Below, in pieces: positions 24,269-32,438 of a DNA stretch of 64,000 nucleotides. This DNA comes from Propionibacteriales bacterium. Lineage in GTDB: Bacteria; Actinomycetota; Actinomycetes; Propionibacteriales; Nocardioidaceae. Numbering within the stretch: the first letter of the stretch is position 1; each line of letters starts with the position of its first letter. The notes beneath the pieces are model-generated. The model did no database searches. It was given only the letters and a program-made list of their open reading frames with translations, and was not told where the DNA came from. Location: contig JAPLCB010000004.1 in NCBI GenBank assembly GCA_026392455.1, forward strand, positions 248,001 through 312,000. Reading direction: 5' to 3'. A program made the translations under genes and the position numbers.

Positions 24269-27246
24269 TGGCTGCGCCGGACTTCGCGCAGTCGCGAAGG
24301 CAGTTGCGGAGGGCACGCGTACAGAACGCGCTCACAATGCCGAGGCAGGGAGTCAACTCACGCCTGCACCGTGATCGGCTCCTCGAGATCTTGGCGTTTG
24401 AACGTCTCGACGACGACCTGTCATTCGGGCGACTTGCCGAGGATCAAGTCGAGACCATTGTCGCTATTGCATTGGCTGATATTCCGGATGATCCTATCGA
24501 TCGCGCGTTCGTACTGCTCGAGTGCCTTACTCTGCTGATCCGCGACGGCCAGTTCGCTCGGATGAAGATCTTGGCCTCGCGACTTCAGGCCGTCTCGCGC
24601 GAAGCGTCGGCCGGACGTCGATTTCTACGACTAAGTATCAGCTCAATCGCGTTGTCGCTAAGCGGACATCCCAACCGAGCCGCTAGCAACTTGGACCGTG
24701 GGCTCCGTCCCGAAGCCGATCCAAGCGCTGAGGTTGATGTTCGCCATGAACTGGCAGTGGCTGCGGCAATCAAATCTGTCCTCGTCGAAGACGAACTCGA
24801 GTTCGCAATGCGCGCGCGGGATCTATTCACGCGCCTCGGCGATGGCTTAAGTGTCGCGCTGCTGGATACGACCATTGCATGGCAGCGAGCGCGTGAGGCC
24901 GCCGATCCGCTTTCGGTGCTCCAACTGGCAGATCCGACCTTCGAGCGTCCGGAGTTGGTCGAATACGTTAGACGGCGTGGAATCGAGGTGCTTTTCCCGT
25001 CGCAGATCGCAACCATCAACGAGGGATTGACGACCGACGAGGAACTGACTGTCTCGCTGCCGACTTCGAGCGGGAAGACGCTTCTGGCAGAGTTCAAGAT
25101 CGCGGCGACGCTCGCACGCACCCCGGAAGCAACGGTGATCTACGTCGCTCCATACCGGCTGTTGGCTCGGCAAGTCACGCGGTCGTTCGAGCACCATCTG
25201 TCGCGCCTGGGGCATCGAATCCAGGACCTAGGAAGCGGATACGACCTAGAGGTTAGATCCGATCTTGGGGGCGTATTGATCTGCACGCCCGAACGTCTGG
25301 ACGCACTTCTACGCCAAGCAAGCTCAGAAGGCGACGTCCGCGAGGCATTCTCTCGGTGCCGGCTGGTGGTCTTTGACGAGATGCATCTAATTGGTAGATC
25401 CGGTCGAGGGCCGCGATTCGAGCTCCTCCTCACACGGCTGCGAATGGCGTACCCGGACGCTGGTTTCCTGGCCCTGTCGGCAGCGAGCCAAGGTGTCGAC
25501 GAAGTGGCTTCGTGGCTCACCAGTGGGCGCCTCGTGAAAGGTGCGCGCCGACCGACTGGAACCATCGAGGTCTCGTGGCGAACAAACGGTGAGTTGGTGC
25601 AACGCGTTGATCGAATGAAGCCGACCCTCGTCGGCGAACTCGGTCGGTCGTCGAGACCGATTGATGACGCCGTGCTCTTGATATCGCGGTTGTCGTCCGC
25701 ATATCGCCCTGTCCTTGCAGTTTGCACGCAGCGCGCGTACGCAGAATCCATTGCGACTCGCCTGGTGGAGTCGGATCCGCTCGGGAATCGACTCTGGGTC
25801 GAAGAGTTGCAACCGGAGCAAGTGGAGTTGCTTGAAGCGGCCGTTGAGGTCGTCGCGTCGATGATGGGCATGAAACACCCTCTGACGACTTGTCTCCGCA
25901 ACGGTGTCGGATTTCACCACGCGGGTGTCCCATCCATCGTTCTTGGGCTCATTGAGGAGTTGGCAGCCGAGCGAGTCTTGCGGGCCGTCTCGGCGACGAC
26001 AACGGTCGCGGAGGGTGCGGATCTTCCATTCCGGGCCGTGGTGATTCCTCACCTGAACTTTCAAGGAAATTCGCGCAAGCTCGAACGCGACCTTTACTTG
26101 AACATCATCGGGCGAGCTGGTCGGGTGAACGTTGCCATGGAGGGTGTCGTGTTCATCCTCGATTCGAATGCCGAAACGCTTCGACATCATGTTTCGACCA
26201 CGCTGTGGACGACAGCCGAGGTCGGTCGAGTGCGAGGCCAACTCACCACGATTACCGATTTGCCGCGGACCCCGGACGAGACCAATTGGTACGGTGAGTT
26301 TGAGTCTCAGGTCATGGGCTGGCTTGGCGATGGCGACAGCTACCACGCGGATCAGGCCGAGTTGCTTGCCGCATCGACCTTCACCTTCCAATCTGGGAAC
26401 TCGATCGAGAAGCGACATGTGCGAGACCTGACGCAAACAGTCCTCGTATCGCTTGAACGCAGCGGCTTCGCGCAAGCGGCCAGCCCATTTCGACTCACAG
26501 AGCGTGGCGTACGCGCGCGACTAACCGGGCTCACCACCACTAGCGTCGCGCGACTTGAGGCCGCGATTGAGGAGGGCGTCGCGGGGTGGCTTCCGTCCCT
26601 GCTCGGAGTCGTCGAACTCTCGAGGATGCAACTAGAGCAGATCGCGCGAATCATCTTCGAGACTAGCGAAACCATGTCGCATTCTCTTTGGCTGCGGAGA
26701 GGACGCAAGAACGATGCGGGTCGTGCCGCCTACCTCGACTCGTTCGCCCGTATGAGAGTCGACGAGCACGAGCAGAGTGACACCTTCTGGGCAGAGGTCA
26801 ACGCGGTCGTGCTCTGGATGGACGGCAACCCATTCGAAGTGATCGCAGACAGCATGCCGACCTTTGGCCGCACCGGCCTTTTCGGCGGTAGTGATCAAGC
26901 AGGCCGGGTTTCGGATGTCGCTGAGTACGTGTCGAAGATTGGGTATCCCGGTAGTTGGAGTTGGTCAGCTGCGCGAACTCTCGTGAAGGAGATCCTTGCC
27001 CTTGACTTGCCCGCCTGGATCGGTGGAGCAATCGAGTTTGGCGCATCCACCGAGACGGCAGTTTTTCTGATGAGGTCAGGCTTCTTGTCGCGTCCCGGCG
27101 CCTTACATCTAGCCACGCTGCTTGGGCCTTCGTGGGAAACCGCATCTGAACTGCTGCGTGACGACGACAGTTTCGACTCGGAACTCGTTGCAGTCGATCA
27201 GGAGCGACTTGAACAGCTTCGGTTCCTCCTCAGGAATCCAAACTAG
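24268..27246 (+). CDS. Ski2-like superfamily 2 helicase, HamB-like
   Basis: The 992-residue helicase has a helical N-terminal domain of about 230 residues. Two RecA domains follow: Walker A LPTSSGKT at 264-271, DEMH box at 370-373, LSAAS near 405, FHHAGVP near 550, ATTTVAEGADLP near 575 and motif VI IIGRAGR near 613-619. A C-terminal helical region follows. Size and motif spacing fit HamB of the Hachiman system. GTG 24268 shares one base with the upstream stop, so the pair is translationally coupled. Two TTA leucine codons (near 24846 and 27101) and low GC support recent acquisition. Confidence 0.72.
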   Translation: MAAPDFAQSRRQLRRARVQNALTMPRQGVNSRLHRDRLLEILAFERLDDDLSFGRLAEDQVETIVAIALADIPDDPIDRAFVLLECLTLLIRDGQFARMKILASRLQAVSREASAGRRFLRLSISSIALSLSGHPNRAASNLDRGLRPEADPSAEVDVRHELAVAAAIKSVLVEDELEFAMRARDLFTRLGDGLSVALLDTTIAWQRAREAADPLSVLQLADPTFERPELVEYVRRRGIEVLFPSQIATINEGLTTDEELTVSLPTSSGKTLLAEFKIAATLARTPEATVIYVAPYRLLARQVTRSFEHHLSRLGHRIQDLGSGYDLEVRSDLGGVLICTPERLDALLRQASSEGDVREAFSRCRLVVFDEMHLIGRSGRGPRFELLLTRLRMAYPDAGFLALSAASQGVDEVASWLTSGRLVKGARRPTGTIEVSWRTNGELVQRVDRMKPTLVGELGRSSRPIDDAVLLISRLSSAYRPVLAVCTQRAYAESIATRLVESDPLGNRLWVEELQPEQVELLEAAVEVVASMMGMKHPLTTCLRNGVGFHHAGVPSIVLGLIEELAAERVLRAVSATTTVAEGADLPFRAVVIPHLNFQGNSRKLERDLYLNIIGRAGRVNVAMEGVVFILDSNAETLRHHVSTTLWTTAEVGRVRGQLTTITDLPRTPDETNWYGEFESQVMGWLGDGDSYHADQAELLAASTFTFQSGNSIEKRHVRDLTQTVLVSLERSGFAQAASPFRLTERGVRARLTGLTTTSVARLEAAIEEGVAGWLPSLLGVVELSRMQLEQIARIIFETSETMSHSLWLRRGRKNDAGRAAYLDSFARMRVDEHEQSDTFWAEVNAVVLWMDGNPFEVIADSMPTFGRTGLFGGSDQAGRVSDVAEYVSKIGYPGSWSWSAARTLVKEILALDLPAWIGGAIEFGASTETAVFLMRSGFLSRPGALHLATLLGPSWETASELLRDDDSFDSELVAVDQERLEQLRFLLRNPN

Positions 27247-27259
27247 TCACTCGATGCGG

Positions 27260-27925
27260 CTAATCATCGTCTTCACGAACACTGCTTTCTGGTGCGCTTC
27301 CGTTGGGCTCGTCGGTATCGGCCCAAAGCGCAACGACTGCCATCCAAGGGACATCGCCCACTCTCGGGAGACCAATCCAGCCTGCGGTCCTGTCTGATCC
27401 AAGGTCGCCTGCCCATAGCAAGAACAGATCTCGGCAGAACGACACATCGCGACGGTCGCGCGGTCGGGGATCGCCGTCGTACGTCAGGGTCCAATCAGGG
27501 GTCGAGAACGGGTAGTAAGCGCTTGAGTTCCGTCTAGCAGCCGACTCCCGTGTCGCAGAAGTGGACCAGTCGAAGTCGCTGAGAAAGTCGGGTGTAAGGC
27601 CGCGGTCGATTGGAGACTTGACCACCCGAAGGCGGAAGCCGCCGAGACCGAGCAAGGCGATGCCAGTGTCCATCTCGGGCCGCACGCCAGGAGCGATACT
27701 GGCTTCCTCAACCGTCGCGACGATTCTGTTGTTTACGTTCCGGCTAGTTTGATAGCCAAGGACGTTGGTGTCGTCGAAGTGCTCCTCCGGCGACCAGCGC
27801 GCACGGTTCTGCTTCCAGACCTCGCCGACCAGCTTCCTCAAGAAGTCAATCACTCCAGCATCGGCGTACGCGGTCCGAGCGCTCTCAAGATGCGCGAGGG
27901 CTGCTTCGTCCCACAGATCGTTCAT
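27260..27925 (-). CDS. Unrecognised island protein downstream of the helicase
   Basis: This 221-residue soluble protein is not recognised. The N-terminal third is helical (LAHLESARTAYADAGVIDFLRKLVGEVWKQ cut here for length), and the rest looks beta-rich with FCRDLFLLWAGDLGSDRTAG. ATG 27925 has AGG six bases upstream; a longer in-frame version to 28102 would add a Cys-rich, unlikely N-terminus. It converges with the helicase gene across 13 bases and diverges from the HNH endonuclease gene. It could be an accessory part of either defence system, but nothing in the sequence decides this. Confidence 0.5.
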   Translation of the reverse strand: MNDLWDEAALAHLESARTAYADAGVIDFLRKLVGEVWKQNRARWSPEEHFDDTNVLGYQTSRNVNNRIVATVEEASIAPGVRPEMDTGIALLGLGGFRLRVVKSPIDRGLTPDFLSDFDWSTSATRESAARRNSSAYYPFSTPDWTLTYDGDPRPRDRRDVSFCRDLFLLWAGDLGSDRTAGWIGLPRVGDVPWMAVVALWADTDEPNGSAPESSVREDDD

Positions 27926-28131
27926 ACGCCTAGTTTCGTCTCCGTCGCCGACATTTCGGCGCAGTTGTGAGACGTTGGCGACCGGCATCCGTACGGCTCT
28001 TGGATTCGGAAACGGGAAACATGGGCATTGGTGCATCCCCTTAGAAGCTCGCCAGCTGCATTCTTTCGGTGTACCTATCGACTTGCAGTGATCGTCCAAC
28101 ACTTGGCCGATGCTCCTGTAACTTCAGGGTC

Positions 28132-29337
28132 GTGCCGCTCATATTTCGCAAGCAGCCGTCGGGCGCTGCGTCGGCCGCTGCTGGCTCAGCCTCGCGCGGC
28201 CGAGGTGAGTACGAACTCGTGGGCGAGGAGGGTAACTACAGCGCTCGTTCCTTACGGGAGCACGGGTTCATCTGGGAGACGCCCTTCGGTACGAAAGAAT
28301 CCGAGATCGCGCTGAGTAACCAAGGCGGCAAGTGGCGTCTTAGGATTACGGCGGCTTCGGGCGTGCCGCACATCCACCGCCAAGGCGCGACTCTCGCGCT
28401 GCTGCCACGCCCTGTTCGTGACGAGAGCCGCGTCTCTCACGGCAAGCCAATCGTCCTGGAAGACCGCTATCTTCTGGATATCCAGGTCGGTCTGCTTAAG
28501 GTGGAGGACGGCATGGCCACGGTAACGCCGGCCATCTACACCGGACGGTCGGGCACCGCTGCCGATCTCGACCATCTCGTTAATCTCCAGGCGCCCGATC
28601 GGTTCGCGCGGTTGGAGCGTCTCTGGGCGTCGATGGATGCCTTACCAGACCGCGTCGCCGAGACCGTTGACGTCCACCGGCAGTACGTCGTCGGCCCGGA
28701 CCTCATCGGCCTTCCGGCAGAGCGCTCCGTGCGCGCTGTTGTCGATGCGCTCGAGGCTGAGGACGTCCCTTGGTACATCCCAGGTTCAGACCCGCTCGAT
28801 GCGCTTGAGCTCCTTGCGGGAATCACCACCGTCATTCCTGACCTGCCGTTGCCCAACGAAGCGCCGCCCGACAGCCCGGAGATTCGGCGTCGCTTGGAGG
28901 TTGCGCTGCGAATCACTAAATCGCGTGGCAAAGGGCACGCCAACTTCAAGAAGGATGTTCAGCGTGCCTACAACTTCACCTGTGCGTTCTGCGGCTTCAA
29001 AGCGTTGAATGTTCCTGGCTTCGGCCGTTTTGGCAACGACGCGGCGCACATCCTGCCCTGGAGCCAGTACGACCTCGACCACGTGACCAACGGCCTACAA
29101 CTTTGCCGCCCGCACCACTGGGCGTTCGACAACAAGATCCTGCTGTTGCGAGCCGACAGCGGCGTCTACCGAGTCGAGCTGAACACGAACCTCACGGACG
29201 GGATCACCGACCAGGCGACTATGGGTTTGCTGCTTGAAGCCGTCGGTGTAATCCCAGACGAACGACTCCCCAAGCCCTCTGAGCGTCCGAGCCCCGAGTT
29301 CATCGAGAAGCTCTATGAAGGGCTTGAGGGGTACTAG
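28132..29337 (+). CDS. HNH endonuclease, probable type II restriction enzyme
   Basis: The 401-residue protein has a C-terminal HNH domain. Cys284-x2-Cys287 start a zinc knuckle, then GNDAAHILPW with His306, NGLQLCRPHHWAFDNK with Cys and HH at 328-329. The first 270 residues are a separate, unrecognised domain that may recognise the DNA site. Its stop is four bases from the stop of a convergent C5 methyltransferase gene, the arrangement of a type II restriction-modification system. GTG 28132 is the best-placed start. Confidence 0.75.
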   Translation: MPLIFRKQPSGAASAAAGSASRGRGEYELVGEEGNYSARSLREHGFIWETPFGTKESEIALSNQGGKWRLRITAASGVPHIHRQGATLALLPRPVRDESRVSHGKPIVLEDRYLLDIQVGLLKVEDGMATVTPAIYTGRSGTAADLDHLVNLQAPDRFARLERLWASMDALPDRVAETVDVHRQYVVGPDLIGLPAERSVRAVVDALEAEDVPWYIPGSDPLDALELLAGITTVIPDLPLPNEAPPDSPEIRRRLEVALRITKSRGKGHANFKKDVQRAYNFTCAFCGFKALNVPGFGRFGNDAAHILPWSQYDLDHVTNGLQLCRPHHWAFDNKILLLRADSGVYRVELNTNLTDGITDQATMGLLLEAVGVIPDERLPKPSERPSPEFIEKLYEGLEGY

Positions 29338-29341
29338 GCGG

Positions 29342-30313
29342 TCAGGCGACGCCCTCGGCTCCTGACTCGGACGCGTAGTCGGCCATAACCTCGGCGATGC
29401 GTCCGCCAATCCACTCGGCGACGTTCACCGTGACGGCGTTGCCGCAGGCGTGGTAGCGAGCTGAGTCCAACTTGTCGATGTTGCCGTTGAAACTGTCCAC
29501 ATCGGTCCAGCCGTCAGGGAATCCCTGGAGCCTCTCGGTCTCCAGCGGGGTCAGTCGGCGGACGCGGCCTTCCGGGTACGAGACGTAGTTGCGCGACCAG
29601 TCCGTTCCGGTGTGGCGGGCGCTTTCTGCGTAGAGGCAGTGGGCGAGCTTTTTGACGAAGCCTCGCTCAGGATCTCCAACGCTGATCTGAAAGGGGGAAA
29701 CAGATTTCGGCCCATCCGGTCCGCTCTTCTCAGAATCCCTGTCGCCGCGTTCGGACTCAAAAAGTACTGCTCCGGCACGCGCCGGACCTCCAAGAGTTCC
29801 GACAATGAAGACTCGGGTACGTGACTGGGGGACGCCGAAGTAGCGACTGTCAAGGACTCGCCACGCCACGCCATACCCGAGGTCGGCCAGCGTCCGAATG
29901 ACGACTGCGAAATCTCTTCCTTCGTGGGAAGAGAGGAGACCCGCAACGTTTTCGAGGACGACAACAGGGGGGCGAGCTTCCGCAAGTAGTCGAGCAAACT
30001 CAAAGAAGAGCCCCGACTGCTTACCGCGGAGTCCACTCCTCGGACCCATTCGAGCAAGAGAGACGTCTTGGCAGGGGAATCCGCCTGCCCAGATCGTTGC
30101 GTCCGGGATGTCACTAGCGGTCACCTCTCGAATGTCTGTTGCCTTGGGCACGTCGGGCCAGTGGTGCTTGAGCACGTCCTGGCAGAAGTCTTTGATTTCG
30201 CACTGGAAGACCGTGCGCATGCCGGCGCGCTCGAACCCAAGGTCGAACCCACCGATTCCGGCGAAGAAGGAGGCCACCGTGAGGTCTGTGCTCACGTCAC
30301 TCTTCTTGCTCAA
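29342..30313 (-). CDS. DNA (cytosine-5-)-methyltransferase
   Basis: The 323-residue enzyme has the C5-MTase motifs in order: FFAGIGGFDLGFERAG (I), GGFPCQDVS with catalytic Cys81 (IV), VVLENVAGLL (VI), QSRTRVFIVG (VIII), RLTPLETERLQGFPDGW (IX) and GNAVTVNVAEWIG (X). The target-recognition region between VIII and IX is short. It protects the host against the neighbouring HNH endonuclease. TTG 30313 is preferred because AGGGAG lies about five bases upstream; an in-frame GTG at 30361 would add 16 residues. Confidence 0.9.
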   Translation of the reverse strand: MSKKSDVSTDLTVASFFAGIGGFDLGFERAGMRTVFQCEIKDFCQDVLKHHWPDVPKATDIREVTASDIPDATIWAGGFPCQDVSLARMGPRSGLRGKQSGLFFEFARLLAEARPPVVVLENVAGLLSSHEGRDFAVVIRTLADLGYGVAWRVLDSRYFGVPQSRTRVFIVGTLGGPARAGAVLFESERGDRDSEKSGPDGPKSVSPFQISVGDPERGFVKKLAHCLYAESARHTGTDWSRNYVSYPEGRVRRLTPLETERLQGFPDGWTDVDSFNGNIDKLDSARYHACGNAVTVNVAEWIGGRIAEVMADYASESGAEGVA

Positions 30314-30361
30314 CTCATCTCCCTGTGCATGTAGCGGGACGGTATTCGACCCCACCGACAC

Positions 30362-30643
30362 TCACACTGCCGGGCCCAAGGTCACGATAACCCGAAATGA
30401 CACTGGTGTAACTCATTGGGCCCAGCGTTCCTCTAGTCGTCGTCATCGTGCAGCGCCCGAGTGAGGAGTCCTTCGGACCGTCCAACTAAGTGGGCACTTT
30501 GTGCGTCGCGAGGGTTGGCTCAAGGCACGGCACATTGAACCCGGACGCTTGCCGCACGTCCTGGACGACGTCGCGCGACAGATGATGCCGCGTGGTAGCC
30601 GCGAATGTCGCGGAGTGTCGGTAGGTGCTGCTCGAATGAAGTC
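30362..30643. other. Intergenic region between methyltransferase and next pair
   Basis: About 280 bases between divergent genes hold no convincing ORF, RNA gene or strong hairpin. If the methyltransferase starts at the longer GTG (30361), this region begins just outside it. It must carry the promoters of both directions, but no clear -35/-10 pair can be named. Confidence 0.5.
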
Positions 30644-31261
30644 ATGTCGCTCACATCGCCCGCCATTGCAGTTCGTCTGCGGCGCTTGTGGGCTGGGGAG
30701 ATCGTGACATCAGACGAACTCATGGCCAGCGTCCTCAGTGGTGACTGGCACGGAGTTGAGTTAGAGCGGAAGGGGCCGAATCTGACAGTCGTCGGACCCG
30801 GATCGGGCCGAGCCGCGATCAAGGGGCCGCTCGGGGACTTGCTGGCTCGCCGAGCTCGTGAGGTGACAGGGGGCGCAATTACGTCGGTCCAATGGCGCGC
30901 AAGCAGCCGATTCACTCCGGCTCGCCGGGATAGGACCACCGACGTGGACGTATTTAACGTTGAGGATCCGCTACTCGAAACCTATCCCGAGATACTTGCC
31001 GACGTTCGGTCATCCATCCCGACCAGTGCATCGCCCGAAGCTTGTGCCGCAGTCGGAGCTCTGAGGTTGGTCGGCGCTTCACGACATCGCTTGTGGTTTG
31101 CCGCCGAAACGCTCGCAGCGCGCGACGCCCTTGGGACGGTGCCCGGCGCAAGGGCGGCTTTGGTAGTCACAGTGCAGAACTACCAGGCGGCGAAGCGTCC
31201 GCTACACCACGTCCTGATTGACCCGTCCTATCGCGCAAAGCAACAACGGCTCCTGCCGTGA
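30644..31261 (+). CDS. Unrecognised protein, partner of the ImmA/IrrE-like protease
   Basis: This 205-residue protein is not recognised. It begins with a helical segment (MSLTSPAIAVRLRRLWAGEI) and has an Arg-rich middle. It ends with ALVVTVQNYQAAKRPLHHV. No signal peptide or membrane segment is present. ATG 30644 gives the best start. The next gene begins 22 bases after its stop on the same strand, so the two form a likely operon. Antitoxin, regulator or substrate of the protease are all possible and none is shown. Confidence 0.55.
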   Translation: MSLTSPAIAVRLRRLWAGEIVTSDELMASVLSGDWHGVELERKGPNLTVVGPGSGRAAIKGPLGDLLARRAREVTGGAITSVQWRASSRFTPARRDRTTDVDVFNVEDPLLETYPEILADVRSSIPTSASPEACAAVGALRLVGASRHRLWFAAETLAARDALGTVPGARAALVVTVQNYQAAKRPLHHVLIDPSYRAKQQRLLP

Positions 31262-31283
31262 TGGCCGTCGACGAGGAGCAGAG

Positions 31284-32165
31284 ATGACCCAACTGACGCT
31301 CCCGGGTCTACAGCCCGAACCGTTCGCCCCAGCGCTCGTCCCGGCGCAGCAAGCGCGGCGCACATCCCTCGACCGCATCGTCGACAACCTGCTTCTGGAG
31401 ATGCGTCCTGGCGACATCGTCAGCCAACTGATAGCGCTGCGCCCGCACGCCGCCTTCAATGCGCTGCTGGCGATTGCTCAACTGCCTTACGCCGCCATGC
31501 TGCGTACTCAGTCTCGATGGGAATCTGAGTGGGGGCGCCGAATCCGACCGGGGCAGCACCCCATTGTTCTGCTGGCTCCCTTCGGTCCAGTGGAGCTCTA
31601 CTTCGATGTCTCTCAGACTGAACCTGGAGAGCATTCCCGATCGCTGCCACTCGAACATCAGAGCCTGTTCACGATGACGGACGCCCCGGGCGCCGAGAGG
31701 CTGCGAGTCCGGATCATCGAGGACGTCAAACAGTACGGCGTACGCGTAGTCAGCTCCGAGGTTGGTACCCCGCTGGCAGGCAAGATCCAGCAGGTGAGTG
31801 TTCATGGTTCCCAGACCTCCAAAGGCAGGGACGTCCCCGTTCGGTGGATCATTACCTTGGCTGCGTCCCATTCATCGACCGAACAGTTGTCCACCTTGGT
31901 GCATGAACTGGGCCACCTCTTCTGCGGACACGTTGGGTCTGATGACAAGGACAAGTGGGCCCAGCGATCCGACATCGATCCTGCGACCATGGAATTTGAG
32001 GCCGAGACTGTCACGCAGATCGTCTTCGGACGACTTGTGCCGGATACAGAACTCCCCGCATATAGCGAGCGAGTTCTTGCAGACGCTTCCGCAGCCTCCC
32101 GAGCTGACTGGGTCCACGTGGTCCAGGCGGCCGACCGGGTGATGAAGCCGTTCTCGAAGAACTAA
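31284..32165 (+). CDS. ImmA/IrrE-type zinc metalloprotease domain protein
   Basis: The 293-residue protein has the zinc motif HELGH at 207-211 with a downstream EAETV near 236-240 that can supply the third ligand. This is the pattern of ImmA/IrrE (M78-like) peptidases. Residues 75-110 (SEWGRRIRPGQHPIVLLAPF) resemble the N-terminal region of ArdC-like proteins. Such enzymes cleave repressors or are tied to mobile elements and anti-restriction. ATG 31284 has GAGGAGCAGAG just upstream. It is the last gene before the tRNA-derived sequences at the island edge. Confidence 0.78.
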   Translation: MTQLTLPGLQPEPFAPALVPAQQARRTSLDRIVDNLLLEMRPGDIVSQLIALRPHAAFNALLAIAQLPYAAMLRTQSRWESEWGRRIRPGQHPIVLLAPFGPVELYFDVSQTEPGEHSRSLPLEHQSLFTMTDAPGAERLRVRIIEDVKQYGVRVVSSEVGTPLAGKIQQVSVHGSQTSKGRDVPVRWIITLAASHSSTEQLSTLVHELGHLFCGHVGSDDKDKWAQRSDIDPATMEFEAETVTQIVFGRLVPDTELPAYSERVLADASAASRADWVHVVQAADRVMKPFSKN

Positions 32166-32225
32166 TACAGATCTCGGGGGAGCGGCTTCGCTCGGTCTGC
32201 CAGCCTGGGGCTCATCAAAAGTGGG

Positions 32226-32299
32226 TAGGGCAGGTCGGACTTGAACCGACGATCCAACGATTATGAGTCGTTTGCTTTAACCAACTAAGCTACTGCCCT
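32226..32299 (-). tRNA. tRNA with CAT anticodon (Met elongator or Ile2 type)
   Basis: On the minus strand a complete 74-base cloverleaf can be drawn: acceptor AGGGCAG / CTGCCCT, D-arm GCTTAGTTGGTTAAAGC, anticodon stem AACGA / TCGTT with loop CTCATAA, T-arm GTCGGTTCAAGTCCGAC and discriminator A. CCA is not encoded. The CAT anticodon fits elongator Met or a lysidine-modified Ile; the sequence alone does not decide. It is more AT-rich than the other two tRNAs here and resembles the fragment at 32376-32417. Confidence 0.88.
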
Positions 32300-32375
32300 G
32301 CGGCCCAGACCTGCTGACGAGCCGATGCGACACGATACAAGGACCACATTCCATCGTGTCGCCACGAGCACAGAC

Positions 32376-32417
32376 CTCATAATCCTTGGGTCGTGGGTTC
32401 GAGCCCCACCCGCCCTA
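32376..32417 (+). other. Orphan 3' half of a CAT-anticodon tRNA, probable attachment-site remnant
   Basis: From the anticodon loop CTCATAA onward the plus strand follows a tRNA 3' half: TCCTT, variable GGGTC, T-arm GTGGG-TTCGAGC-CCCAC, acceptor CCGCCCT and A. The five bases before the loop (cagac) do not pair with TCCTT, so the 5' half is missing. It is about 80% identical to the same part of the intact tRNA 76 bases away on the other strand. This is what integration into a tRNA 3' half leaves behind. Confidence 0.75.
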
Positions 32418-32438
32418 CTCATGCCGAATCCTGTCCGC

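Noticed and set aside
32226-32299. Initiator tRNA-Met
   Set aside because: The acceptor has an A1-T72 pair rather than the 1-72 mismatch, and the three G-C pairs next to the anticodon loop are absent.
20715-32417. DISARM, BREX, Zorya or a type I/III restriction system
   Set aside because: The helicase has Ski2-type motifs and there are no pglX, pglZ, zorA/B, hsdS or DUF1998 partners. The methyltransferase is a lone C5 enzyme with an HNH partner.
20715-32417. A prophage or an active integrative element
   Set aside because: No integrase, transposase, terminase, capsid, relaxase or excisionase is seen; only a tRNA relic and accessory genes remain.
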